Source of the DNA: Nitrosomonas sp.
GTDB lineage: Bacteria; Pseudomonadota; Gammaproteobacteria; Burkholderiales; Nitrosomonadaceae
Direction: 5' to 3'
DNA length: 64,000 nt
Assembly: GCA_016708955.1 (NCBI GenBank)
Contig: JADJES010000012.1
Coordinates: 1-64,000, forward strand
The notes under the pieces are model-generated. The model saw only the letters and a program-made list of their open reading frames with translations. It made no database searches and was not told the DNA's origin. Both the position numbers and the translations under genes were made by a program. Shown in pieces: positions 19,965 to 29,299 of this stretch (position 1 is its first letter; every line of letters starts with the position of its first letter).

Positions 19965-19983
19965 ACTCACTTAGCAAGTGAGT
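19965..19983. other. Inverted repeats upstream of tpiA
   Basis: ACTCACTT-3-AAGTGAGT is a perfect 8-bp stem. It is followed at 19988-20005 by a second, weaker stem (TAGCC...GGCTA) and a tract of repeated ATATTTA units. The area lies between the pstB stop (20151) and the tpiA start (19883), both on the minus strand. It could end the pst transcript or act as an operator of tpiA. No U-tract follows the stem on the minus strand, so an intrinsic terminator is not well supported. Confidence 0.35.
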
Positions 19984-20150
19984 TAATTAGCCTGATTTAT
20001 GGCTAAATATAAATATTTAATATTTAATATTTAACAAACTCTTAAATTATTTTTCGATTGAGGCTTCCAAACTAGACAAATAATTCTATCTTAACAATCA
20101 TTTCTCAAATACCAAATAATACATATCCATCCTCTGAATCTTAAATGGCA

Positions 20151-20945
20151 TTAGCCAAACCGGCCTGTAATGTAGTCTTCCGTCTGCTTATTCTTTGGCT
20201 TGATGAATATTGTGTCTGTCACATTAAATTCGATTAATTCACCTAAGTACATGTAAGCTGTATAATCCGATACTCTTGCAGCCTGTTGCATATTATGAGT
20301 TACTATTAATATAGTAACTTTATTCTTCAAATCAGTTATTAACTCTTCAATACTAGCAGTTGCAATTGGGTCGAGCGCGGAAGTTGGCTCATCAAATAGC
20401 AATATTTCAGGCTCCGTTGCCAGTGCACGTGCTATACAAAGTCTTTGTTGTTGCCCGCCTGATAGATTAAATGCCAAATGTTGCAAACGATCTTTCACTT
20501 CATCCCATAAAGCTGAGTTACGCAAAGCCTCTTCCACTCTCTCATCCAAAATTGCTCGTTGTTTAATCCCTCTAACACGTAATCCATAAGCAACATTTTC
20601 ATAGATTGACTTAGGAAAAGGGTTTGGCTTCTGAAAGACCATACTTATCCTCATCCGTACTTCAATCGGATCAACATTAGACGCTAAAATATTCACATCA
20701 TCTGGGTGAAGTATAATCTCACCTTCATACCGATTTCCCGGATACAAATCGTGCATTCGATTAAAACAACGTAGAAATGTTGATTTACCACATCCAGAAG
20801 GCCCTATTAATGCTGTAATCTTTTTATCATGCAAAACCATATCTATATTTTTTAGTGCATTAAACCCACCATAATAGAAATTTAGATTCTTAACTTCAGA
20901 TTTGAACTGTCTTTGTTCGTTTTTCGTTTCAGAATTATTTTCCAT
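20151..20945 (-). CDS. pstB: Phosphate ABC transporter ATP-binding protein PstB
   Basis: ATPase of the high-affinity phosphate importer PstSCAB. Walker A is GPSGCGKST, the ABC signature LSGGQQQR and Walker B ILLFDEPTSALD, followed by the switch His in ILIVTHNMQQA. I chose the ATG at 20945 (MENNSETK), giving 264 residues, over a longer frame to 21005 that would overlap pstA. It starts about 8 bases after the pstA stop region, so the two are coupled. Confidence 0.95.
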   Translation of the reverse strand: MENNSETKNEQRQFKSEVKNLNFYYGGFNALKNIDMVLHDKKITALIGPSGCGKSTFLRCFNRMHDLYPGNRYEGEIILHPDDVNILASNVDPIEVRMRISMVFQKPNPFPKSIYENVAYGLRVRGIKQRAILDERVEEALRNSALWDEVKDRLQHLAFNLSGGQQQRLCIARALATEPEILLFDEPTSALDPIATASIEELITDLKNKVTILIVTHNMQQAARVSDYTAYMYLGELIEFNVTDTIFIKPKNKQTEDYITGRFG

Positions 20946-20952
20946 GATTCTT

Positions 20953-21879
20953 TTACCACTTAATATTCTTACGCATACGGTATCGTAAATAAATCGCCAG
21001 GCCATTCATGGCTAACGTCATGACTACTAATACCAAACCGGCTGCCGCTGCATTCAGCTGAAAAGCTTCTTCTGGCCGCGATACCCAATTAAACATCTGT
21101 ATTGGCATCACGGTAAAAGGTGCTGTTAACCATTCAATTGAAACATATGGAAATTCATTTTTTATAGGTGATGGCGGCAAAAATGCAATAAATGTCAGTG
21201 CTCCAATAGTAATAATCGGCGCCGTTTCACCGATGGCGCGAGCCAAACCTATTATTATACCTGTTAGAATACCGGCGGATGAGTACGGCAATAAATGGTC
21301 TGATACCGTTTGCCATTTAGTTGCCCCCAGTGCGTAAGCACCTTCACGAATCGTGACAGGAATTGATCGAATCGCTTCACGTGTTGCTACAATAACAACA
21401 GGCAGAATTAGTAGTGCCAAAGCCAATCCCGCCGCTAGAATGCTTTGCCCAAAACCCAATTGATACACAAATAAGCCTAATGCCAGTAAACCATATATAA
21501 TTGAAGGCACCCCCGCTAAGTTTGTTACATTGATTTCGATAATCTCTGTTAACAAATTTCTGGGAGCATACTCTTCTAAGTAAACTCCCGAGCCTATTCC
21601 TAAGGGCACTGCGGCAACTGCAGTGACAAGCATAACTAAAGTGGTTCCAACCCATGCCGAGAAGATCCCGGCAGATTCAGGCTTACGCGATGGAAATGAC
21701 GTAAAGAATTCCCAGGATAAACGCGGCATACCATCAATCAGCATATGCGCAAATAACGCCATGAAAGTCATTACCGCGATCATCAGTGCAAAAATACCTG
21801 CTACCATAAAAACCAAATCCCATTTTTTATGTAAGCTGATAATTCTTCTAATTTCTTCTAGATTATTAACATTTCTCAT
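20953..21879 (-). CDS. pstA: Phosphate ABC transporter permease PstA
   Basis: Inner-membrane permease of the phosphate importer, 308 residues with six predicted helices. The EAA loop that contacts PstB is visible as EGAYALGATKWQTVSDHLLP, and the family signature GLARAIGETAPIITIGA is intact. It sits between pstC (90 bases upstream) and pstB on the same strand. Confidence 0.95.
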   Translation of the reverse strand: MRNVNNLEEIRRIISLHKKWDLVFMVAGIFALMIAVMTFMALFAHMLIDGMPRLSWEFFTSFPSRKPESAGIFSAWVGTTLVMLVTAVAAVPLGIGSGVYLEEYAPRNLLTEIIEINVTNLAGVPSIIYGLLALGLFVYQLGFGQSILAAGLALALLILPVVIVATREAIRSIPVTIREGAYALGATKWQTVSDHLLPYSSAGILTGIIIGLARAIGETAPIITIGALTFIAFLPPSPIKNEFPYVSIEWLTAPFTVMPIQMFNWVSRPEEAFQLNAAAAGLVLVVMTLAMNGLAIYLRYRMRKNIKW

Positions 21880-21968
21880 TTTAAAACACCACCGATTACT
21901 ATTTCCAGAAACCTCATGTGTTTAACAAATCAGCCCGAATTTTTCCACGACACAATACTTATACAAAT

Positions 21969-22901
21969 TCAATAAATTTCTCGATAGCGTTTGCGTAATA
22001 CATGTCCAATTATATTAAATACAAGTGTTATTAACAGCAAAGTTAATCCCGCAGCAAATATAGTTTGATAACCAATACTCCCATGAGGCAAGTCGCCTAA
22101 GCTGACTTGTACAATATACGCTGTAATTGTTGCCGCCGGCTCCATTGGATTCCACGTCAGATTTGGTTGCATCCCTGCTGCAATTGCAACCACCATCGTT
22201 TCTCCTACAGCACGAGAGATGCCTAATATGTACGCAGCTGCAATTCCAGAAAATGCGGCTGGCATAACAACTCGAATAGCCGTTTGAAAACGCGTAGCCC
22301 CCATTGCGTAAGAGCCTTCTCGTAAGTTCATAGGAACTGCACGCATAGCATCTTCAGTCATCGAACTTACATACGGTATAATCATAATTCCCATCACTAG
22401 TCCTGCCGATAACAAGTTAAAACCGGGCAGCTCAGGGAAGATAACTTGTAATAAAGGTGTTACAAATAATAATGCAAAATAACCATAAACAACTGTCGGC
22501 ACACCGCCTAACAGCTCAAGGAAGGGCTTTGCTACTTCACGCACAGTAAATGGCGCAAATTCAGAAAGATAAATTGCAATAATGGTTCCCAAAGGAAGTG
22601 CGACCAATAATGCAATCAATGAACTCACTACCGTACCAGAAACCAATGGTAAAATTCCATAGTGCGCATCATCAAATAATGGCGTCCATTGAGTGTCTGT
22701 TAAAAATTCCCATATAGATACATGTTGAAAAAACACAAACGATTCTTTCATTAGCATCATAATAATTGCAAGCATTATGGCTACCGAAAGCACTGCTGAC
22801 ATAAATAAAAATATTTCTATAAATCTTTCGCGCAGATGACGACGAAAGCTATAGCCTAATTTCCCAGCAGGAACTATTTTAATGTGTGACTCTTCTGCCA
22901 C
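21969..22901 (-). CDS. pstC: Phosphate ABC transporter permease PstC
   Basis: Partner permease of PstA, 310 residues with six predicted helices. The EAA loop EGSYAMGATRFQTAIRVVMP and the signature LGISRAVGETMVVAIAAG are present. It is the first pst gene here. Neither the phosphate-binding protein gene pstS nor phoU is adjacent: the upstream neighbour beyond 293 noncoding bases is the end of cycB. PstS must therefore be encoded elsewhere. Confidence 0.95.
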   Translation of the reverse strand: MAEESHIKIVPAGKLGYSFRRHLRERFIEIFLFMSAVLSVAIMLAIIMMLMKESFVFFQHVSIWEFLTDTQWTPLFDDAHYGILPLVSGTVVSSLIALLVALPLGTIIAIYLSEFAPFTVREVAKPFLELLGGVPTVVYGYFALLFVTPLLQVIFPELPGFNLLSAGLVMGIMIIPYVSSMTEDAMRAVPMNLREGSYAMGATRFQTAIRVVMPAAFSGIAAAYILGISRAVGETMVVAIAAGMQPNLTWNPMEPAATITAYIVQVSLGDLPHGSIGYQTIFAAGLTLLLITLVFNIIGHVLRKRYREIY

Positions 22902-23119
22902 AGTGAAAGCCCTTCTATAAGTTGAAGCATTATAGTAAGAGAGCTGCTAATCAAGAAAAGGAACAACTTTACTTCCAATCATGTGATTAGGATTAGCATT
23001 GATTTACTTCAGAAGAATTTTACTAAACACTTAACAATGCATGTTTGATTATTTTTGTGTCTAAAAATAAAATTTATCAAAAAAAATATCTCTTTGTGAT
23101 GCTTTGCTATTCTTTCATA

Positions 23120-23163
23120 TACACAAAATTCTGGATATGAATTTCTCTCCAGAATCTTGTGTA
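23120..23163 (-). terminator. Long hairpin downstream of cycB (probable transcript end)
   Basis: Two 16-base arms (23120-23135 and 23148-23163) pair at 15 of 16 positions around a 12-base loop. The hairpin lies about 32 bases after the cycB stop, at the end of the hao-haoB-cycA-cycB cluster. The T-rich tract (TTCTTTTTAT) follows on the plus strand, so on the minus strand it lacks a classical U-tract. It may stabilise the 3' end of the message instead of ending it. Confidence 0.5.
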
Positions 23164-23194
23164 TTCTTTTTATACGTGAGTATCCAATGGATAA

Positions 23195-23881
23195 TTAATC
23201 TTCATCCTCTTCATCCTCATCGCCCTGAGCCTCAGCTTCTACTTCACTTCCATCCGTAGCTTCATCTTCATCCTCATCTTCATCTTCATCCTCTCCGCTA
23301 TCGCCATCCTCTTCTTTCTGCAGTACCATTTTGCCAGCCGCCAAACTCGCATTCAGGTCTGTCTTTGCTACTTCTTCATGCACCAGATTCTGATGACAGT
23401 CTATACAGGTCGCACCTTCCGTCTTCAGCTTCTTGTGCGCTTCTTGTGCGTCCGCTCCAGGTGGATTCGGATCCTTGTGACAGTCGCGACAGGTTATACT
23501 GTCCCATTTCTTCAAGTTCATCCGCGCATCATGCGCCATGATCAAACGACGTTCATTGAATTTCTCTAACGTCGAATAATCATTCATCAGTTCCAAGTAT
23601 AATTCCCGGGCGCCATCTACCGCATGAGAATAAACCGCCAAATGAAAGTTCTTGAATCCCTGCGGAATATGACAGTCTTTACAACTAGGATTTACTCCCA
23701 GCGCTCCATAGTGGGTCGATTCCCTTAGTTCCGTCTGCGTATAGGTCATCGAGTGACAGCTGGTACAGAATTCTTCGGTTGAGAGCGCCGCTTCTCCTCC
23801 GAATACTACCGCTACTAGTACTATCCCCAGCAACCCACCTGTCAGTAGCGTACCTATCGCGCCTTTTTGTATGCCTGTCAT
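23195..23881 (-). CDS. cycB: Cytochrome cM552, tetrahaem quinone reductase of the NapC/NirT family
   Basis: Membrane-anchored tetrahaem c-type cytochrome thought to pass electrons from cytochrome c554 to ubiquinone after hydroxylamine oxidation. The N-terminal anchor IGTLLTGGLLGIVLVAVVFGG is followed by four CXXCH motifs: CTSCH, CKDCH, CRDCH and CIDCH. It has 228 residues. The last 40 or so residues form an extremely acidic tail of alternating Asp and Glu, coded by a GAN trinucleotide tract. The start overlaps the cycA stop (TAATG), so the pair is translationally coupled. Confidence 0.96.
   Translation of the reverse strand: MTGIQKGAIGTLLTGGLLGIVLVAVVFGGEAALSTEEFCTSCHSMTYTQTELRESTHYGALGVNPSCKDCHIPQGFKNFHLAVYSHAVDGARELYLELMNDYSTLEKFNERRLIMAHDARMNLKKWDSITCRDCHKDPNPPGADAQEAHKKLKTEGATCIDCHQNLVHEEVAKTDLNASLAAGKMVLQKEEDGDSGEDEDEDEDEDEATDGSEVEAEAQGDEDEEDED
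23261..23292. repeat. Trinucleotide tract coding the Asp/Glu tail of cycB
   Basis: The plus strand has a run built from TTCATC and CTCATC units, read on the coding strand as GAT/GAA/GAG codons (EDEDEDEDE). Similar units recur at 23198-23222. Such tracts can change length by slippage in whole codons, keeping the frame. Confidence 0.6.
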
Positions 23882-24603
23882 TACTCTTTTCCTTTACCTT
23901 TTTTCGCGTCTTTCTCCGGTGTCTTTGCACTGGCTTGGAATTCATCATGGTACTTGAATTTCGGCTCCCCAGCGAAAGATCCGTCCAGCTTGTAGTGTTC
24001 GTGCATCGCTTTGACGTCTTTTACCATCTTGTCAAAGTCAAAGGTGTATTTCGCGTCTACCGCCGGTGTGAATGGTGTATAGGGCGGTTTCGCTCCTTTC
24101 CACGGCGAGCCTTCATAGTTCAGGTGGCATGCGCTGCAAGCCTCTTCAAAGTGAAAGTCTTGACCTTTGTCTGCAACAACTTTGCGTTGCATCGTGGTTC
24201 CTTTACTTTCAAATATCTGCCCAGCTTTACGGTGGTCTCCGCGATATACTCTGCCGGGTCCATGGCAAGATTCACAGCCAACCGCTGCAAGTGGTTTCTT
24301 GGGTGCATCAATCACATAACCACCTTTCTTGCCGAATCCGTCAACGTGACAGCCTACACAGTCTTTGTCTTGCGTGTAGTCTTTCTCCGGATCCAGTTTG
24401 GCTTTAACTTTGGCTTCTTTACGTGTACCAGGCTTCAGCGATTCCATCGCTTTTGCATGCGCCGTGTCTTTCCATGATTTAGCTTGCGATTTGTGACAGG
24501 AGCTGCATTTGCTGCGTCCTTCAAAAGTGTCTGCTATTGCCGCACCACTAAAAAATGTGATCAGTGCAAAAACAGCAAGTATGTAGACTATTGGGTGTTT
24601 CAT
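23881..24603 (-). CDS. cycA: Cytochrome c554 (tetrahaem)
   Basis: Periplasmic tetrahaem cytochrome that takes electrons from hydroxylamine oxidoreductase and hands them to cM552. A signal peptide (residues 1-24, AAIADTFEG cleavage region) precedes four CXXCH sites: CSSCH, CVGCH, CESCH and CSACH. It has 240 residues, close to the N. europaea protein. A strong Shine-Dalgarno (AAGGAGG) lies just before the ATG, and a sigma-70-like promoter is visible 45-72 bases upstream, so cycAB may be expressed separately from hao. Confidence 0.97.
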   Translation of the reverse strand: MKHPIVYILAVFALITFFSGAAIADTFEGRSKCSSCHKSQAKSWKDTAHAKAMESLKPGTRKEAKVKAKLDPEKDYTQDKDCVGCHVDGFGKKGGYVIDAPKKPLAAVGCESCHGPGRVYRGDHRKAGQIFESKGTTMQRKVVADKGQDFHFEEACSACHLNYEGSPWKGAKPPYTPFTPAVDAKYTFDFDKMVKDVKAMHEHYKLDGSFAGEPKFKYHDEFQASAKTPEKDAKKGKGKE

Positions 24604-24647
24604 CCTTCCTCCTTATGCTTTTTTTAATTCAAGTTTTTATGCCGCGT

Positions 24648-24675
24648 ATTGTACGCTATCATCAGGTTGTGTAAA
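24648..24675 (-). promoter_or_regulatory. Sigma-70-like promoter for cycAB
   Basis: On the minus strand TTTACA (24670-24675) and TACAAT (24648-24653) are separated by 16 bases. Each box differs from consensus at one position. The -10 box lies 45 bases before the cycA start. Separate promoters for hao and cycAB are known in N. europaea, which supports the position; the exact start site is inferred. Confidence 0.5.
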
Positions 24676-24760
24676 TGACTATGTGTGCGCTTCGTATTTT
24701 TTGGTTCTTCAGGTGTCTCTTTTTACTTGCAGTCTCGCTTAGCTTTTGTGCATTATCTAC

Positions 24761-25792
24761 TTAGGGTATTTTGTAAACCCAGTAACCACCTTGTTGATAT
24801 ATCAGTTGCGCTACGTCCAGTTCTACCGGCGCTTTTTTGTCTACAAAGGGTAGCATTCTTGCTAATAGCGTCTCACTACTGGCTTTATCACTCAGAAAAA
24901 ATGCCCTGATCTCATTATCCGATAGCGATTGTAATGTGTAGGTGTCAAAGCCATTTTCCTTGAGTTGCACTTTCATTTGATTGATCATGCCGTGCATGTT
25001 ACCTGTCATTGGGAAGTTCTGATACGCAACACCCATTTTGTCCGGGTACATGATTCCTAGTCTATATAGGTCTGTAACATGTACGATTACATACGCTTCT
25101 CGATTTGAGCCAATTAGTTCGCGTAGTTGCTTGACACCCTCTTCTGCGGGTGCCGCCAGTGCTTGGCTGAAGCGTTCAAATTGCTCCCGTTCCTGCGGAT
25201 TGATTTTACTTCCCCAGAACTGGTTTTCATAAGCTTGTATGGCTTTGCTTTGCTCTAACCAGGTAACCGGTATCATCAGTGGTTCATTTAGATGATTGGT
25301 AAAGAGTGTATCGTGTCCGGTGAGTAGTTTGATTTGCCGGGAGGTATCCCACCAGGAGATATCAGGCGTCTTTCGGTGCGTGCTTGCTGATTGCTGCTGC
25401 CAGCGCACTGAGTTCCGATGGCTTTCTGTCAAAATTGTACAGTATTTCGTTCGTACTGTTCTTCCAGTAGATTAGTACCGGCGGTCCTTCATTTTGTCTC
25501 GCAACGATGAATTCAGCAATCGGTTTGTCTACTCCGTCCGCTTGTACTTTGTATTGACCGAGCTTTAGCTCCGGCCAACCTTCCAGGTCCATTTGAGTAA
25601 ACTGTTTACTGTCACCTTCGGCTATCAGTTGATATTCGTAGGGAGCAGGTGGCAGTTTAAACCAAAGGTAAGCAAACCAGCCCAATAAAATAAACCTCCC
25701 GTCACCAGGAGTATGCCTAATGACGGGAGTAGTTTGTCTCCCGATCGTACTACCTGGGCGGTAGTGCGATCGGTTGCGTTAGTGCTTATCAA
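24761..25792 (-). CDS. haoB: HaoB-like membrane protein of the hydroxylamine oxidation cluster (two frameshifts)
   Basis: Protein encoded between hao and cycA in ammonia oxidisers; its function is not established. An N-terminal segment (DRTTAQVVRSGDKLLPSLGI then a hydrophobic helix) continues into GWFAYLWFKLPPAPYEYQL only after a frame change at about 25684-25695. A second change at about 25366-25375 joins KHAPKD to TPDISWWDTSRQIKLL. The restored product is about 340 residues: one membrane anchor and a large, probably periplasmic domain. No ATG exists at the start; the TTG at 25792 overlaps the hao stop and is the best candidate. All segments look conserved, so the breaks probably reflect sequence error. 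Confidence 0.75.
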
Positions 25793-27497
25793 GCTTCGCT
25801 TTGCTTACGTTTGCGCCAGCCTGCTAGTGCCAGTGTTCCGGCCAGTAGCATGCCGCCACCTAAACCGCCCAGAAATTTTCTCTGCTGTGCTGTCTAAGTC
25901 CAGTAAGCTGGTTTTCTTGGATTCAAGATTCTTAACACGTTCTTGTAGTGCAACCATTTCACGGATACGTGTGTTTTCGTCTTGAATTTCAACATAGGCA
26001 CGGTTAATTGGACCCCAGCCTTCGGTATAGGTCCAGCCACCCGGATTCACATGGGCTAAGCCTACGTGCATCTTCGCTAAATCATTTTCATGCATCTCTA
26101 GCACTTTCAGCTCTATCGCTGCCGGGCTGTTACCTTTAGACCAGAATAACTGTGCAAAATACGCATAGCCTTCTTTCTCAGGTGCAGGCGGTGCAGGACG
26201 ATTGGTCTTTTGCCCCGTCAACAGTCCTTCCTTGTACAGTTGGTGAACAATGCCATTCGCTTCTTGGTATTTAGCCAGTCCAGCCAACGTGCCTTTATCC
26301 ATCAATTCCAGGTAGGAGCGGGCAAAACGTTCTGAGTGACATTGGGTACAGGTTACAACCCATGAGTCCAGACGGGCTGATGACCATTCACTGTTGATGT
26401 TCTCTGCAATGCCTGGAACAAATGGATAGTTCGCCCAACGGATCTTTCTAACCATGTTGTGAGCAAATTCGCCTTCATATTCCATGTGACAGCCTGCGCA
26501 GGTTGGTGCACTTTGTCCACCTACAGCATAGGCGTCTTTCAATTGCACGTCCCAGTTCCATTGGTTACCCAGCATCGATACCATCTTGCCGTGCTTGGAC
26601 ATGGAGTAAGCTTCCCAGTTGTTGTGGTCTACACCACTGTGACAGGTCGCGCAGGCTTCTGGTTTGCGTGATTCCGCCGCTGAGAATTCATGACGAGTAT
26701 GACAGGAGTCGCACTTGTTTTGGTTGGTGTGACACATCGAGCAGCCTTCCGCTACTTCACGTTGCGGCATTGCCGCCCAAACTGTCGTTTCTACGTTCGC
26801 TTTGTAGTCCAGCGCGTGTGATGGACGCCCATCCGGCCATTGTCCCGCTGGCCAAATCATCGTGTCGCGTTCCGATTCACGTTCCGCAAACTCTTGCAGA
26901 TGACAGATTCCACATACGTCGGCTGTTGGCATTTTCAGGTCTTTGGCATGGTCCGCTTTTTTCTTCGCACCAACCTCTACGTGACAGTCAATACAGCTCA
27001 CTTCTTTCAGTTGCTCACCTTCCGCCAGTTTACCGTGTGAACGTAAGTTCTTCTCTACGTCTTCAAGTTTTCCTTTCTTGTAAAAAGTAGGATCATTTGG
27101 CTTGAGATTACGGATCTTGTCCAGGTTCGCATGGCTGCTCCGCTTCCAGGCTTGTACCCATACCGGTGATTCATCCGTGTGGCATTCTACGCATTCCTTA
27201 CGGCTCGCTACGTCTTTGTTCGAAGTAGGTGGTTTGTAAAATGTCGCCGGATCCAGATAAATACCATACGGTATCGGTTCCCAATATTGCGCCATCGTGC
27301 CAGGACCCGCTCCTTGTGCAGGATCCTTATAACGCTTCACCACCGCATCGTATAATTCCTTCGGACTCGTCTTCACGATCCAGCTTCAGTGCTTCATATA
27401 ACTCGTTCGGAACTGTCGGTATGTTCGCTTGCGCTACTCCTATCAGCAGCACTCCAAACATCACCGTAACTATCCTCAGCCATAGCTTGGCAACCAT
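25789..27497 (-). CDS. haoA: Hydroxylamine oxidoreductase (octahaem; two frameshifts)
   Basis: Periplasmic trimeric enzyme that oxidises hydroxylamine, the key energy-yielding step of ammonia oxidation. Eight CXXCH motifs are present: CVECH, CIDCH, CGICH, CSMCH, CDSCH, CATCH, CAGCH and CTQCH. The tyrosine that cross-links to the P460 haem of a neighbouring subunit should lie in GGWTYTEGWGP. The signal peptide (MVAKLWLRIVTVMFGVLLIG) starts at an ATG at 27497. The frame changes at 27371-27377, between ALKLDR and KTSPKE, and again at 25866-25872, after STAEKIS, before the C-terminal segment GGLGGGMLLAGTLAL and a basic end. Both breaks fit loss of two bases or gain of one. The 520 codons between them are intact. 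Confidence 0.93.
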
Positions 27498-27623
27498 CTC
27501 TCTCTCCTTTGTTTTTCCAAAATTTCTTCACTTCTCTCGTCATGCTTCTTACTTACCTTACAACCAAAACTACTCCGTACGCTTATCCCTGCCTTCATTC
27601 CAAAACCGTGGACAGCTTTTTAT

Positions 27624-27652
27624 AGGCTACTTAGTCAAATACACGCTGTCAA
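27624..27652 (-). promoter_or_regulatory. Candidate sigma-70 promoter of hao
   Basis: On the minus strand a perfect TTGACA (27647-27652) is followed after 17 bases by TAGCCT (27624-27629), with TATAAA starting a few bases further on. The leader to the hao ATG would be about 120 bases. Only the -35 box is strong, so the exact -10 is uncertain. Confidence 0.35.
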
Positions 27653-27744
27653 GGTTTTTGAGCTATACTGAAAATGACTTAGAAGAAAACGATTTTTTTA
27701 TTCTTTTAAGCTTTTCAATGCGACGTCTACAATTCTTTTATCAG

Positions 27745-28008
27745 CTAACTCATTATTTTAATCGCGGCAACCAATCTACTTTTGTAGCGTGCAGCCTTAT
27801 TTTTATGAATAATACCCTTATCGGCAATCGAATCAACAGTTCCTACAGAACTATTAAATGCATTTCTAGCTACTTCTTTATCTCCTGATCCTATCGCTTT
27901 TCTTACAAACTTAATAGCTGTACGCAACTTTGATCGTAAACTAACATTGTATTCTCTTCGTTTATCGGCTTGTCTTGCTCGCTTTCTTGCTTGTGCACTG
28001 TTAGCCAT
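27745..28008 (-). CDS. rpsT: 30S ribosomal protein S20
   Basis: Small-subunit ribosomal protein that binds the 5' domain of 16S rRNA. It has 87 residues, the typical length. The N-terminus MANSAQARKRARQADKRR is the family hallmark, and NKAARYKSRL is near the C-terminus. It is a standalone gene upstream of hao on the same strand. No clear intrinsic terminator lies in the 247-base gap, so read-through into hao is possible. Confidence 0.97.
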   Translation of the reverse strand: MANSAQARKRARQADKRREYNVSLRSKLRTAIKFVRKAIGSGDKEVARNAFNSSVGTVDSIADKGIIHKNKAARYKSRLVAAIKIMS

Positions 28009-28260
28009 AACCCACTTACACCCCTACAAAGGAAAAAAGTTTGATAATACTTTTTTTCCTATTAGATTGCAACAACGAACACAACGCAACAGCAGCTCCC
28101 GCTAACTCAAACAACATTTGCTGCAAAATCAAATTTATGAATTTTTTGCGAAATCTATGTTTTGAGGCAAAGCGAAACCATCTGACTCAAGTCAGTTTTT
28201 AAAATTGGCTACTTTTCCCTGGAAAACACCCTTCGAACATACTTTACCCCGGTTGGCGTA
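28009..28260. other. Gap between rpsT and the DDE transposase remnant
   Basis: 252 bases that hold the rpsT leader and presumably the right end of the transposase-bearing insertion sequence. I could not identify a terminal inverted repeat or target duplication by eye. No reading frame is convincing. Confidence 0.4.
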
Positions 28261-29292
28261 TTAAGACGAATCATTAAAGACTGGTACGGTTGGTTTTATT
28301 CCAAAGGCAATGGATTTATACAAAGTCTCCCAGTCCGGAAGGAAGTAATGGAAGAATAATCCACGCACTTTCTCCCAGAAGTATTTATTACGCTTTGCAT
28401 TTTGTTTTGCCCGTTGAAGCAAGGGACAACAATGCTGCTGTACCTGATCGACCAAAAACGCCAGCATCATCAAACAGGCAAAGACAGTGGATAAATACCG
28501 GTAACCGTGGCCGAAGTTATGTTCGAAGTGGTAGCCTTGTGTTTTCAGGGTATTAAAAGTTTCATTCTCGATTTTCCAGCGTGCGCGCCCGGCGCGCATG
28601 AGTTGCATCAGATTCTCAGGCGTGATCGTAATGTCTGTTACCCAGGAAAAATGTTGGGTTTCGCCTGAAGGGTGATATTCCCGGTATTCCAGAAAGTTGA
28701 CCTCAAGTTCAAAGTTGGCGTCGTTTAAAGGAGCGCCATTGAGGTAACGGAAACTGTGTCTGATACCATTGCCGTCGATAAATTCATCAGTTTTTACTCC
28801 CTGGACGGTATTCACCCAGTCAAACAGAAATTGATGGTCGGTTTGTTTGGCGCCGAGGATAAAGTGCAGGTTCAGTTTTTGAAGCAGACGAATATGCGGC
28901 GCATTGGAAGCCAGGCCATCTTCGATCACAATGAGTTTCATATGCGGATGTTCACGCCTGAGTGCGTTTAACAATCGCACTGCTGCAGTGCGTTCACAGT
29001 CGTTTTTGCTATACCCGTCTTGTTGCATGATCGGCTCCGGCGCCAACGGGAATACCTCGGCTTGATCCGGGTGAACCAGCACGGCACTGAGCATCTGGTG
29101 ATAGTATGTCACACGACCGTCACGGTGATGTTTCTGGCAGCATTGTTCACAATGCACTTGTGAAGAAGAAAAATAACCCGTTCCATCAATGGATAAAAGA
29201 TAATAACCATCCAGGTATTCGAATCCCTCCAACCCTTTGCCACGCTGAAGCAGGTGCAGTATGCGCCTAACGCACATTGCAGTAGACGCCAC
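28261..29292 (-). pseudogene. DDE transposase, N-terminally truncated (IS4-like YREK type)
   Basis: Transposase with the RNase H-like DDE fold: first Asp in LSIDGTGYFSS, second in IVIEDGLASNAPHI, Glu in the RARWKIENETFNTLK block, followed by HFEHNFGHGYRYLS. The C-terminal two-thirds is intact, with 343 residues to a stop at 28261. Family-like sequence begins abruptly at about RRILHLLQRGKGLEGF. The expected N-terminal part (about 90 residues in full relatives, from memory) is missing, and the IS110-type element begins within about 200 bases of the break. The open frame starts at a GTG that is not a real start. This is probably an inactive remnant. Confidence 0.8.
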
Positions 29293-29299
29293 CCCTGAT

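Noticed and set aside
23779..24477. 232-residue open frame on the plus strand opposite cycA and cycB
   Set aside because: It lies antisense to two clear haem-protein genes, is rich in Leu/Phe/Arg as expected of a shadow, and shows no domain or ribosome site.
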